From positions 1 to 34,457 of the forward strand of contig DHJC01000041.1 of the NCBI GenBank assembly GCA_002404155.1: a stretch of DNA of 34,457 nucleotides. Direction: 5' to 3'. This DNA comes from Chloroflexi bacterium UBA4730. Lineage in GTDB: Bacteria; Chloroflexota; Limnocylindria; P2-11E. Below the pieces are notes generated by a model. That model made no database searches and had not been told where the DNA came from. It worked only from the letters and a program-made list of their open reading frames with translations. Positions 5,886-13,714 of this stretch are shown here, one piece after another (position 1 is the stretch's first letter; each line of letters starts with the position of its first letter). Made by a program: the position numbers and the translations under genes.

Positions 5886-8333
5886 GTGGCAAGCGGGAAT
5901 GCGCCGAAGCGACCCAGCAGGCGCGGACCGTCGCGACCGGCAGGCCGTGCCACGGCCAAAACACAGTCCTCGGGTGCGCCCTCCACGACAACGCGCACTG
6001 AAAGGAGCGAGCTCGCACGCCTCCGCGCCGAGAACGTCCGCCTTGTTAACGAGACGAAAGAGGCATTGGAGCGGCAGACCGCGATCGGCGGGATCCTCCG
6101 GGCGATCGCCGGCTCGCCGACCGACGTGCAGCCGGTCCTTGACGCGATCGCCGAGAGCGCGATCCGCTTCTGCGCGGCCGAAGACGCCACCATATGGCTG
6201 CCCGAAGGCGCGACGCTGCGCCTCGCCGCGCACAGCGGTCCGGTACCGACGCCGCCGCACCTGGTCGTGCCGCTCGACGGGACCTCGATGCCCGCCCGCG
6301 CGTTCTCAGACGCGGTGGTGCTGCATACCGCCGATGCCCAAACCGAAGCCGACCGCTACCCCGTCATGGCCAGGGCCGCCCGCAGATTCGGGTACCACGC
6401 CATGGTCGTCGCCCCGCTCCTCCGGGAAGGCGTGGCCGTCGGGACGATCGCCCTGCGCCGGTTCGACGCGCGTCCGTTCACCGACCGACAGATCGATCTG
6501 CTCCGCACATTCGCCGATCAGGCGGTCATCGCGATCGAGAACGTGCGGCTGTTCAACGAGACGAAGGAGGCCCTCGCGCGGCAGCAGGCCACCGCGGACA
6601 TTCTCTACACGATCTCGACGTCGCCGACGTCGGACCAACCAGTGCTGGATGCGGTCGCGAGGAACGCGCTTCGGTTCTGCGGGGCAGAGGACGTGGTCGT
6701 CCTGCTGGTCGACGGCGACGCATTGGAGCATCGGGCCCACGCAGGCACCATGCGGATCACTGACCCGCAGTCTGGGTTGGTCAAGCGGATACCGCTCGTG
6801 CGGGAGACCGTCTCCGGACGAGCGACGCTTGAGTCGCGCACGATCCACGTCCCCGATATCCAGGCGAGCGCGGAGTTTCCGATCGGGCGCGACCTCGGCG
6901 AGCGCCTCGGCGAGCATGCGAACCTCGCGGCACCGCTGCTTCGGCAGGGCCAGGCGATGGGCGCGATCCTTCTGCGGCGGACGGACCTTCACCCATTTGG
7001 CGACGATGAAGTGGCTCTGGCCGAGGGCTTCGCGGCACAGGCCGTGATCGCCATCGAGAACGTGCGGCTGTTCAACGAAACGAAGGAGGCCCTCGAGCGC
7101 CAGACCGCGACGAGCGAGCTGCTTGCGACGATGAGCGAGAGCGCGTTCGATCTCAAGCCGGTGTTCGAGATGGTCCTCGAGAAATCGCTCGCGCTGTGTA
7201 AGGCAGAGTACGGCTGGATCAGGCAGTTCGACCGCGATGGCACGTCCCGCACCGTGGCTGCGAGGCGGCCTGATCAGACAGTCGACACCCCTGTCCCGCC
7301 GCCCGACGTCCGGACCGGTGCGGGATTGTTGGGCCGTACGTACCGCGAGCGACGCACCGTCCACGTCGCGGACATCAGGTCCGACCCCACGGTCTCGGAC
7401 TCGACGGCAATGATCCGCATCGGGGCTCGCACCGGGCTCGGTGTTCCCTTACTGCGAGGCGATGAGGTCCTCGGTGTCCTCGTCCTCGTCCGGATCGAAG
7501 TGCGGCCGTTCAGTGAGCGTGAGATCGAGCTCGTCGAGGGATTCGCTCGACAGGGCGCGATCGCGATCGAGAACGTCCGGCTGTTCAACGAGATCCAGGA
7601 GAAGTCGGCCGAGCTCGCCGCGGCCAGCCGACACAAGAGCGAGTTCCTGGCGAACATGAGCCACGAGCTCCGCACCCCGCTCAACGCGATCATCGGCTTC
7701 TCGGACGTCCTCGAGCAGCGGCTGTTCGGTGAGCTGAACGAGCGCCAGGCGGATTACACGCATGACATCGCCAGCTCCGGCCGGCATCTGCTCGGCCTGG
7801 TGAACGAGATCCTGGACCTCTCCAAGGTCGAGGCGGGTCGGATGGAGCTCGAGCCGAGCGAGTTCGATCTGGCCGACACGATCCGCGGGGCGCTCGGCTT
7901 CGTCCGCGAGCGGGCGGCGACCCATGCCATCGCGCTCGCGGCGGATGTCCCTTCCGACCTCGGAACCGTGGTCGCCGACGAGCGCAAGGTCCGTCAGGTC
8001 CTCCTCAACCTGCTCTCGAACGCGGTCAAGTTCACCCCCGACGGGGGCACCATCGCCGTCCGGGCCACCCGGACCGCCGCCGCGGTCCAGGTCTCGGTCC
8101 AGGACACCGGGATCGGGATTGCCCCCGCCGACCAGGCCACGGTGTTCGACGAGTTCCAACAGGTCGGGAAAGCCAGCGACCGGTCGCGCGAAGGGACGGG
8201 CCTCGGGCTAACCCTGGCCAAGCGCTTCATCGAGCTGCACGGGGGCCGGGTCTGGGTCGAGAGCGAGGTCGGCACGGGCACGACGTTCACCTTCGCGATC
8301 CCGGTGGGGAGGACTGCGGCCGCTCCGACGTAA
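5886..8333 (+). CDS. Soluble sensor histidine kinase with three GAF domains
   Basis: Using the GTG at 5886, this encodes about 815 residues. A basic Pro/Ala-rich start leads to a coiled coil (LARLRAENVRLVNETKEALERQ). Three GAF domains follow (about 6127-6546, 6637-7068, 7147-7584), each joined by a near-identical helix ENVRLFNETKEAL. HisKA has the H-box SHELRTPLNAIIGF, with the phosphorylated His codon at 7662. HATPase_c has the N-box LLNLLSNAVKF, G1 DTGIGI and G2 GTGLGL. There is no transmembrane segment, so it is a cytoplasmic kinase sensing small ligands or redox through GAF. No response regulator with a receiver domain is adjacent. The start is uncertain: no ATG or clear Shine-Dalgarno fits, and the palindromic element upstream may have removed the native 5' end. 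Confidence 0.85.
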   Translation: MASGNAPKRPSRRGPSRPAGRATAKTQSSGAPSTTTRTERSELARLRAENVRLVNETKEALERQTAIGGILRAIAGSPTDVQPVLDAIAESAIRFCAAEDATIWLPEGATLRLAAHSGPVPTPPHLVVPLDGTSMPARAFSDAVVLHTADAQTEADRYPVMARAARRFGYHAMVVAPLLREGVAVGTIALRRFDARPFTDRQIDLLRTFADQAVIAIENVRLFNETKEALARQQATADILYTISTSPTSDQPVLDAVARNALRFCGAEDVVVLLVDGDALEHRAHAGTMRITDPQSGLVKRIPLVRETVSGRATLESRTIHVPDIQASAEFPIGRDLGERLGEHANLAAPLLRQGQAMGAILLRRTDLHPFGDDEVALAEGFAAQAVIAIENVRLFNETKEALERQTATSELLATMSESAFDLKPVFEMVLEKSLALCKAEYGWIRQFDRDGTSRTVAARRPDQTVDTPVPPPDVRTGAGLLGRTYRERRTVHVADIRSDPTVSDSTAMIRIGARTGLGVPLLRGDEVLGVLVLVRIEVRPFSEREIELVEGFARQGAIAIENVRLFNEIQEKSAELAAASRHKSEFLANMSHELRTPLNAIIGFSDVLEQRLFGELNERQADYTHDIASSGRHLLGLVNEILDLSKVEAGRMELEPSEFDLADTIRGALGFVRERAATHAIALAADVPSDLGTVVADERKVRQVLLNLLSNAVKFTPDGGTIAVRATRTAAAVQVSVQDTGIGIAPADQATVFDEFQQVGKASDRSREGTGLGLTLAKRFIELHGGRVWVESEVGTGTTFTFAIPVGRTAAAPT
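6534..7094 (+). repeat. Near-identical inter-GAF linker repeats within the kinase gene
   Basis: The 42-bp DNA coding for IENVRLFNETKEAL occurs at 6534-6575 and again at 7053-7094 with very few mismatches. More diverged copies lie near 6043 and 7567. The linker is the signalling helix between GAF units. High DNA identity over linkers but not over the GAF bodies suggests recent unit duplication or gene conversion. Confidence 0.7.
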
Positions 8334-8673
8334 TCGAGCGGCTAGCACACGCCGCGGCCGTTAGAAGTCCCCATGCGTTTCCGGCTGCCCTCAAGGATGC
8401 CTCTGACGCGAGAGTGCCGATCCGGCGGGGAACGACCGTACACAAATCGTCCGATTATTGGTTGCCACGAACCGCTTCCGACGATGCAGGTCGCCGGACC
8501 GACCGGAGTCGAGGCCGCCAGTGTGAACTGGATGGCGTCGCAATCGAGGGCATCGAGGACTTGGCCGACATCGCAGACGGTGTGGCGTGAGCCCTGGCGC
8601 TCGATGCTGCCGCGACGGCTGGCCTACGAGAGTCACGCACATACCCCAGGCTTGTCGCCGAGTGAATTAGGCT
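8334..8673. other. Gene-free interval between kinase and LAL regulator
   Basis: About 340 bp without a credible gene. The only distinctive content is palindrome copy B at 8439-8462. No clear terminator hairpin with a T-run follows the kinase stop. Confidence 0.5.
8439..8462. repeat. Imperfect palindrome, copy B
   Basis: TACACAAATCG-TC-CGATTATTGGT has an exact AATCG/CGATT core. It shares the CCGTACACAAATCG left arm with copy C at 17330; the right arm is more diverged, ending TTGGTTGCCACGA. Together with copy A it brackets the histidine kinase gene, about 2.7 kb apart. Confidence 0.5.
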
Positions 8674-11469
8674 TTGCACTTGCGCCGTGCAAAAGGCGTC
8701 TTCGTCGGCCGGTTCGCGGAGATCGAGGCGCTCCGCGCGCTTGGCGGCGAGGTTACGGCCGGCCGGGCGGCGGCGGCTGTCGTCGTCGCGGAGCCGGGTT
8801 TCGGAAAGACGCGGCTGCTTGCCGAGGTCGTTCGTCGGCTCGAGCTCCCCTGCCTAGAGATTCAGGGCTACGAGCCGGCGCGGGAGATCCCGCTCGGCGC
8901 CGCAGGCGGCCTGCTCCGCAAGCTCGCGCGCGCGCCCGCAGCAGGCGACCGGCTTGAAGCGCTTCTCGTCGGAGACGTCCGAGCTAGCGGCGGCCTCGAG
9001 ACGCTCCGGGTGTTCGAGATCGCGTTCCGATGCCTTGTCGAGCTCGGCCCGCTCGCGATCGTCGTGGACGACGTTCAGTGGGCCGACGCAGAGACGCTTG
9101 CTCTCCTCAATTACCTCCTGTCCGCGGCGAAGCCGGCCGATGTCCCGCTGTTTGTGTTGTGTGCGAGCCGTCCGGCGGCAGAGACCAGGGCGTTCGCCGC
9201 TGTTCTCGAAAACCTGCTTGCACCGGAATGCTTCACCGAGTTCTCCCTTGGCCCGCTCGGCCGGGACGAGGGAATCGATCTGGCGATGCGGTTGGGGCCT
9301 CAGCTCGGGCGCGATCAAGCGGAGGAGCTCTGGCGGAAGGCGCAAGGATCGCCCTTCTGGCTCGAGGCACTCGTCGGCGCGGAAGGGGACGCAAGCCCTG
9401 CGCGACTGATCCGCACTCGCTACGCGAGCCTCGGCGCCGATGCGGCGCAACTGTTTGCGCTCCTCCTCGTCGCCGCGCAGCCGCTTGGCGTTGTGGACTC
9501 TGCAGAGCTGCTCAAGTGGGAGGAGCAGCGAGTTCGCCGTGCGGCGATTGTCCTGGCGAACCAAGGGCTCGCGGTGCAGGAGGGAGGAATCGTCCGGATC
9601 GCGCACGACCTGATCCGCGAGGCCGCTTCGCGAGAGCTTCCCGACGCCCAGCGGTGGCGCTTGCAACGGCGGCTCGCAGAGTGGTTCGAGGCCGGAGCCG
9701 GCACTGACATCCAGGCTCTCTTGCGGGCGCTTGAGTACCGACAGGCGTCGGGGCTGGCGGCAGAAGAGCTCGCGCTGCGGATCGCGCGCTCGCCGCAGCG
9801 GCGGCTGCTTGGTGGCAAGGGACTGTCGACGCTCAGCGGCATCGCCGACGCGGCGCTCGACGCCGATGGCCTCGCCCTCCAGCGCGAGGTTGCCGCTCTC
9901 GCTTCCGAGCTCGGCGAATGGCCGGTCGCGCTCGAGCGCTGGGCAGCGCTTGCGGACCGCCTTCCCGATGGAGCTGCGCGCGCGAACGCCGCACTCGCAG
10001 CTGCGACGGCGGCGTTCAGGCTCGGGCGCCACGACGAGGTGCACGCGTTCGTGATGCGTGCACGCGAGCACGCTCTCGACGAAACGGTGCTCGCGATCGA
10101 GGCCGACTTTCGCGACGCACAGGCGCTGCTGTGGCTCGAGAACCGGGTGGAGGAGGCGCAGCCGGTCGTCGATCGTGCGGTTGCACTCGCAGAGCGGCTG
10201 GTCGAGCAGGCTGGCGGCGTCGATGCGCTAGGAGACGCGGAGTGCGGCGCCTACGTTAGGGCTCTGCGAGGGCAGCTCGACGCTGCGATCCGGAAGGCCG
10301 ACGCAGAAACCGTCGCCCGCTGCGCGGAGTTGATTCGGTCCGGCGCCCGCGACCCCACCGAGGCACTCTACGCCGCGTCCGACGGCATCTTTTCGATGCT
10401 CCAATTCGAGGGCCTGCCGAAGCCGGCCGAACCGCGCGCACGCCGCGCGCTCGAGGAGGCGCGGCGACTCGCGCTGCCGAACGTCGAGGTCGAGGCGATG
10501 CACTGGGTCGGCTGGATCGCCCACCACCGCGGCAGACTCGGCGAGGCCTCGAAGGTGATGCAGGAGGCCGTCGCGCTCGCCGCGCGCGTCGGCGCCCCTC
10601 GGCGCTTCACGCTCGCCATCCTCAGCGCGACGGCGCACAGCATCGACGCCAGCCGGGGCGACTGGCGACGCAGCGTCGACGCGATCGAGAAGGAGATCGT
10701 CGCTGAGCCGGATCCACACTTTCGGAACGTCATCCGGATGATGCATGTGCGCCTCGTCGCGCGGTTCGCGGCTCCCAGCGCCGGCGATATCGAGGCTCTG
10801 CTGATCCCGATGGCGAAGGACGCCGAGCTCGCGGGCTGCGGGCGGTGTCTGTGGGAGGCGGTCCTCCACTCCGCCGAAGCCCAGGCCCGAATCGGCGACC
10901 TCGCCGCAGCTGAGGTTGGGCTCGCGCGGTGGGATACAGCTCACCCGCGACCCCGCCCAGGGCCGGCCGCGCAGCGTGCCTACATCCGGGCGCTCATCGA
11001 GGCCCGCCGCGATGTGGCGTCAAGCCGGCCTTTGTTCGCGCACGCGGCGGGCCTCGCGGAGGAGGCAGGCCACGACCTGATGCGGCTCTGGGTCAAGCTC
11101 GACGCGGCCGTGCTCGCGGAGGTCGATCGCGCCAGGGCGGTCGAAGCGCTGCGGTCACTGGCGCAGGAGGCGGAGTCGATGGGCGCGCTGAGCGAGCAAC
11201 AGCTCGCGGTGCAGCGGCTGCGGGCGCTTGGCGTTCGCACCTGGCGGCGCGGGCCGACCAGCGATGCGGGCGCCTTGAGCTCACGGGAGCGCGAGATCGC
11301 CGATCTCGTCTCTGGCGGCGCGACCAACCCGGAGATCGCCCAGACGCTCTTCCTCTCGCGCAAGACCGTCGAACGGCACGTCTCACACATTCTGGCCAAG
11401 CTCGGCGCCCGGAACCGCGCTGAGCTCGCCGCGCTGCTCGCACGAGAACATGAGGGAGCTGCCGGATGA
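8674..11469 (+). CDS. LAL-type LuxR-family transcriptional regulator with N-terminal ATPase
   Basis: A 931-residue protein from a TTG start. The N-terminus carries the FVGR-E entry of STAND/AAA16 ATPases. Walker A is AEPGFGKT at 39-46 and the Walker B aspartates are at about 132-133 (IVVDDVQWAD). The middle (~350-850) is helical and Ala-rich, consistent with TPR-like ligand-sensing repeats. The last ~65 residues are a LuxR HTH (LSSREREIADLVSGGATNPE, LSRKTVERHVSHILAKLGARNR). Large ATP-binding LuxR regulators activate transcription after binding an inducer and ATP. The target is unknown; the two small genes immediately downstream (11504 and 11776) are the obvious candidates. TTG at 8680 is an alternative start; no strong Shine-Dalgarno is seen. 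Confidence 0.88.
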   Translation: MHLRRAKGVFVGRFAEIEALRALGGEVTAGRAAAAVVVAEPGFGKTRLLAEVVRRLELPCLEIQGYEPAREIPLGAAGGLLRKLARAPAAGDRLEALLVGDVRASGGLETLRVFEIAFRCLVELGPLAIVVDDVQWADAETLALLNYLLSAAKPADVPLFVLCASRPAAETRAFAAVLENLLAPECFTEFSLGPLGRDEGIDLAMRLGPQLGRDQAEELWRKAQGSPFWLEALVGAEGDASPARLIRTRYASLGADAAQLFALLLVAAQPLGVVDSAELLKWEEQRVRRAAIVLANQGLAVQEGGIVRIAHDLIREAASRELPDAQRWRLQRRLAEWFEAGAGTDIQALLRALEYRQASGLAAEELALRIARSPQRRLLGGKGLSTLSGIADAALDADGLALQREVAALASELGEWPVALERWAALADRLPDGAARANAALAAATAAFRLGRHDEVHAFVMRAREHALDETVLAIEADFRDAQALLWLENRVEEAQPVVDRAVALAERLVEQAGGVDALGDAECGAYVRALRGQLDAAIRKADAETVARCAELIRSGARDPTEALYAASDGIFSMLQFEGLPKPAEPRARRALEEARRLALPNVEVEAMHWVGWIAHHRGRLGEASKVMQEAVALAARVGAPRRFTLAILSATAHSIDASRGDWRRSVDAIEKEIVAEPDPHFRNVIRMMHVRLVARFAAPSAGDIEALLIPMAKDAELAGCGRCLWEAVLHSAEAQARIGDLAAAEVGLARWDTAHPRPRPGPAAQRAYIRALIEARRDVASSRPLFAHAAGLAEEAGHDLMRLWVKLDAAVLAEVDRARAVEALRSLAQEAESMGALSEQQLAVQRLRALGVRTWRRGPTSDAGALSSREREIADLVSGGATNPEIAQTLFLSRKTVERHVSHILAKLGARNRAELAALLAREHEGAAG

Positions 11470-11503
11470 TTGGCGGCGTCGTCCCCCGTAGCGTTTCGTG
11501 CCG

Positions 11504-11779
11504 ATGGCACTCTTGGTCGTGCTCGTACCTGCCGATCGAGGCGACGTCCCGCTCGGATCGGCGACGGTCGAGGCACTTGCCCGGCTGGGCGTAAGCAGCG
11601 TCTCGCTCGCGCGGGACGAGTACACGACCGCGGTTGTCCTCGAAGGCTGGGCGTTCGATCCCGCCCGCCCCGACGCGGCCCTGCACGCGCTCGGGACGGC
11701 CGACGGGGCCCGGGCACTGCGGCCTGTCGTGCAAATGGTGGTCTCTACCGCCGCAATGGAAGGAGGACTCACACGATGA
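11504..11779 (+). CDS. Small conserved protein of unknown function downstream of the LAL regulator
   Basis: A 91-residue protein from the ATG at 11504; a GTG two codons earlier is also possible. It shows a strand-helix-strand pattern (ALLVVLVPADRGD, SATVEALARLGVSSVSLARDE, TTAVVLEGWAFDP) and ends in VVQMVVSTAAMEGG. I recognise it as a conserved hypothetical often next to LuxR-type ATPases but know no activity. It starts 35 bp after the regulator's stop, and its final codons overlap the start of the secreted protein gene at 11776. The AGGAGG serving that gene is inside its 3' end, so the three genes are probably one operon. There are no membrane or export signals. Confidence 0.7.
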   Translation: MALLVVLVPADRGDVPLGSATVEALARLGVSSVSLARDEYTTAVVLEGWAFDPARPDAALHALGTADGARALRPVVQMVVSTAAMEGGLTR

Positions 11780-12018
11780 AACGCATCTCTCTGCTGCTCG
11801 CGACGGCCACGCTCACCCTCGCCGCCCTCGGCGGCGCCGCGTCCGCGGATCCGGGCCCGACGCCCAACGGGCTGACTGGAGCGGCGAACATGGTCAATAC
11901 GAACGCGCTCGCGGGAATGTTGAACGCGATGTCCACTAACAACGCCCACGGGGACGCCGGGATGTTCTGCGCGGTCTTCATCACGAACGGCATCACGGCC
12001 CCCGGCGACTGCCGGTAA
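11776..12018 (+). CDS. Small secreted protein with signal peptide
   Basis: An 80-residue protein with AGGAGG 9 nt before the ATG. Residues 1-24 form a classical Sec signal peptide: MKR, a hydrophobic core rich in Leu/Ala/Thr, and an ASA cleavage motif before DPG. The mature part is about 56 residues with Asn/Met/Gly/Ala-rich sequence (NMVNTNALAGMLNAM) and two Cys near the end, FCAVF and the final GDCR, which could form a disulfide. Export outside the membrane is well supported; function is unknown. It overlaps the 91-residue upstream gene by 4 bp (11776-11779), indicating co-expression with the LAL regulator unit. The family seems to recur in Chloroflexota. Confidence 0.8.
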   Translation: MKRISLLLATATLTLAALGGAASADPGPTPNGLTGAANMVNTNALAGMLNAMSTNNAHGDAGMFCAVFITNGITAPGDCR

Positions 12019-12038
12019 GACTGGTCAAGGAGTCGAGT

Positions 12039-12112
12039 AGCCGGGGGAGTTTCACCCCCGGCTCTCACAGAACCGTGGGTGACACTCTCGCGTCACACGG
12101 CTCTTGCTATCC
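12039..12112 (-). ncRNA. Group II intron-like structured RNA fragment
   Basis: On the minus strand the segment reads GAGCCGTGTGACGCGAGAG, then TGTCAC...ACGGTTCTGTGAGAG. A perfect 9-bp hairpin AGCCGGGGG/CCCCCGGCT (12039-12063) and TACTCGAC follow. The paired GAGCCGTG...CACGGTTC plus C-rich hairpin arrangement is one I associate with bacterial group II introns near their reverse-transcriptase gene. No reverse transcriptase or domain V is visible nearby, so only a scar remains. The hairpins are certain; the intron identification is from memory of the pattern. Confidence 0.45.
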
Positions 12113-12181
12113 AACCAGCGGCCGCAATCCGAGGCGGCCCACGAGAACAGGAGCGGCAGCACGGCAGTCGTGCGGGTCGAT

Positions 12182-12838
12182 TCACGGGCTTGGACGCCGG
12201 TCCGGATGCGTGCCGCTGAAGAGCGCCAGGGCCTGCCAGGTTGCGCCGAAATCGTCGAACGGGTCGTCACGAAAGCGGTAGTCGTAATGATGCACGACCG
12301 CCTCGAGTCGGCGACGCATCGCGCTGTACGCCCGACCCTGGAGCTTCACTTCTTGGCGGTCCGTCCGAACGGCATGAGCCAGCGAGCCGACGGGTAACGC
12401 GCCGGCGACCGACGGGCCCGTCGGCAGGCCTCGTTTCGGCACGGGGGCCGGATGCGTCGCGCAGAGATTCGGAACGGCGGAACCTCCGAGCAGCTCAAGG
12501 TCGTGGCGCTCGCGTTGTCCTCCGATCTCGCACGCCGGGCACGGTCGCATAGCGCGGATCGGATGGTTCGTTTCGAGTCGCTCGACGACGTGCCCGCAGA
12601 GATCCGAATGGATGAGCGAAACAGCGAGTGGGGCGCCCACTTGCGCCGCGAACTCCTCCGCGTGGATTCGGCAGAAGCCCAAGCTCCCGCGGAGATGTAC
12701 GCGCATGCCCGGATCATTCACCAACTCGTAGGCGAAGGACTTGACGAACCGGCGCTCGGCGGCATCGCGGCGCTGACAGAGCGGACAGCCAGCCGCGGAT
12801 GCCTCGATGATGTCGTGGAGGACCGCGCGATCGTTCAT
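12182..12838 (-). CDS. DUF6062-like protein with paired Cys/His motifs
   Basis: A 218-residue protein. It has CPLC at 18-21, GFCRIHAEEF (C56, H59), CPAC at 100-103 and LCATH (C126, H129). Repeated CxxC and CxxH pairs in this order match the DUF6062 pattern I recognise, and they suggest metal (zinc) binding or a redox role; the actual activity is unknown. The AYELVNDP and GSLGFCRIH segments are typical of the family. There is no export signal. The start ATG at 12838 has AAGG immediately upstream, a weak and very close ribosome site. It is followed by the intron-like scar, so its downstream context has been altered. Confidence 0.75.
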   Translation of the reverse strand: MNDRAVLHDIIEASAAGCPLCQRRDAAERRFVKSFAYELVNDPGMRVHLRGSLGFCRIHAEEFAAQVGAPLAVSLIHSDLCGHVVERLETNHPIRAMRPCPACEIGGQRERHDLELLGGSAVPNLCATHPAPVPKRGLPTGPSVAGALPVGSLAHAVRTDRQEVKLQGRAYSAMRRRLEAVVHHYDYRFRDDPFDDFGATWQALALFSGTHPDRRPSP

Positions 12839-12911
12839 CCTTCACACCCGAAGCGCTGCATGCCCCGCCAGAAATCGAGCAGTATGAGCGCGCCGTCCTG
12901 CTGCGCGCTCG

Positions 12912-13466
12912 TCACCGCAGCGCCTCGCGCAGCGCGTCCCACACCTTGCGCGACGACGAGCGCGTGTCCGAAGGAACGGGACGCACGAGCGCCTCGACCT
13001 CGACGATCCGAGCCTTCAGTTCGTCCTCGCGGCCGCGGAGGTACGCGTTCGTCGACGAGAGCGCTTGGTACTCCGTAGACAGGCCGGTCACGTTCATCTT
13101 CAGCGACTCGTTGTCCCGGAGCGCGTTGTAGGCCGTGAACTTCATCACCGCGTACTTCGACTCGAGATCGTTCAAGCGCGCGAGCAGGAACCGCTCACGA
13201 TCCTCCGGCGTCTTCATATCGATGAGCCGCATGCCCTCGTGCGCCTGCGACTGGGCCCCGTGCTCGAGCGCGACGAGGCCGCGGCTGAAGATGCTGTGCA
13301 GCCCTTCGGCGATCGCCCATCCACGCTCCCGGAGGAGGTCGATGGCTCGGGTGCGCTCGTCGTCGAGCATCTCGATCTCGATGCGGACCGGCTCACGCTC
13401 GGGCTCGAGGAACACGCGGGCCCGCTCGACCCGCGAGATGCTGCGCTGCTCGTCGCGCTCCGTCAT
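12912..13466 (-). CDS. Coiled-coil protein of unknown function
   Basis: A 184-residue, highly charged protein. Residues ~85-165 (ERFLLARLNDLESKYAVMKF, then SLKMNVTGLSTEYQALSS and DELKARIVEVEAL) are heptad-like and should form a long coiled coil. Residues ~10-60 are acidic and may be a small folded domain. I do not recognise a family. TAGGAG lies 7 nt before the ATG at 13466, supporting the start. A 7-bp hairpin just upstream overlaps the first bases of that ribosome site. It lies 73 bp downstream of the DUF6062-like gene's start on the same strand. Probably cytoplasmic and oligomeric. Confidence 0.7.
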   Translation of the reverse strand: MTERDEQRSISRVERARVFLEPEREPVRIEIEMLDDERTRAIDLLRERGWAIAEGLHSIFSRGLVALEHGAQSQAHEGMRLIDMKTPEDRERFLLARLNDLESKYAVMKFTAYNALRDNESLKMNVTGLSTEYQALSSTNAYLRGREDELKARIVEVEALVRPVPSDTRSSSRKVWDALREALR

Positions 13467-13476
13467 CGGGCAACTC

Positions 13477-13496
13477 CTACCGACATCCTTCGGTAG
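13477..13496 (-). promoter_or_regulatory. Leader hairpin overlapping the ribosome-binding site of the coiled-coil gene
   Basis: CTACCGA at 13477-13483 and TCGGTAG at 13490-13496 are a perfect 7-bp inverted repeat with a 6-nt loop. On the minus strand the 3' arm ends in TCGGTAG, directly continuing into GAG of the TAGGAG ribosome site for the gene starting at 13466. Folding would therefore hide part of that site. A protein operator is equally possible. Confidence 0.5.
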
Positions 13497-13714
13497 AAGC
13501 CATCAGCGGAGCGCTCCTCCACGCTTCGCCGGCGGGGCCGGCGGGCGGGCTTCATCGCCTGTGTTCATCGAGTGTAGGAGGACAGCCGAAGGTGCGGTCG
13601 ACGCGAGGCGGTCCCAGAATGTGTTCCGCGGCGATGAAGCTCGCCGGCCCGAGCCGGGCGAACCGCAGCCCCAGGCTGCCGACGGCTTCTACCGATGGTC
13701 GGTGGGAGGTCGTC

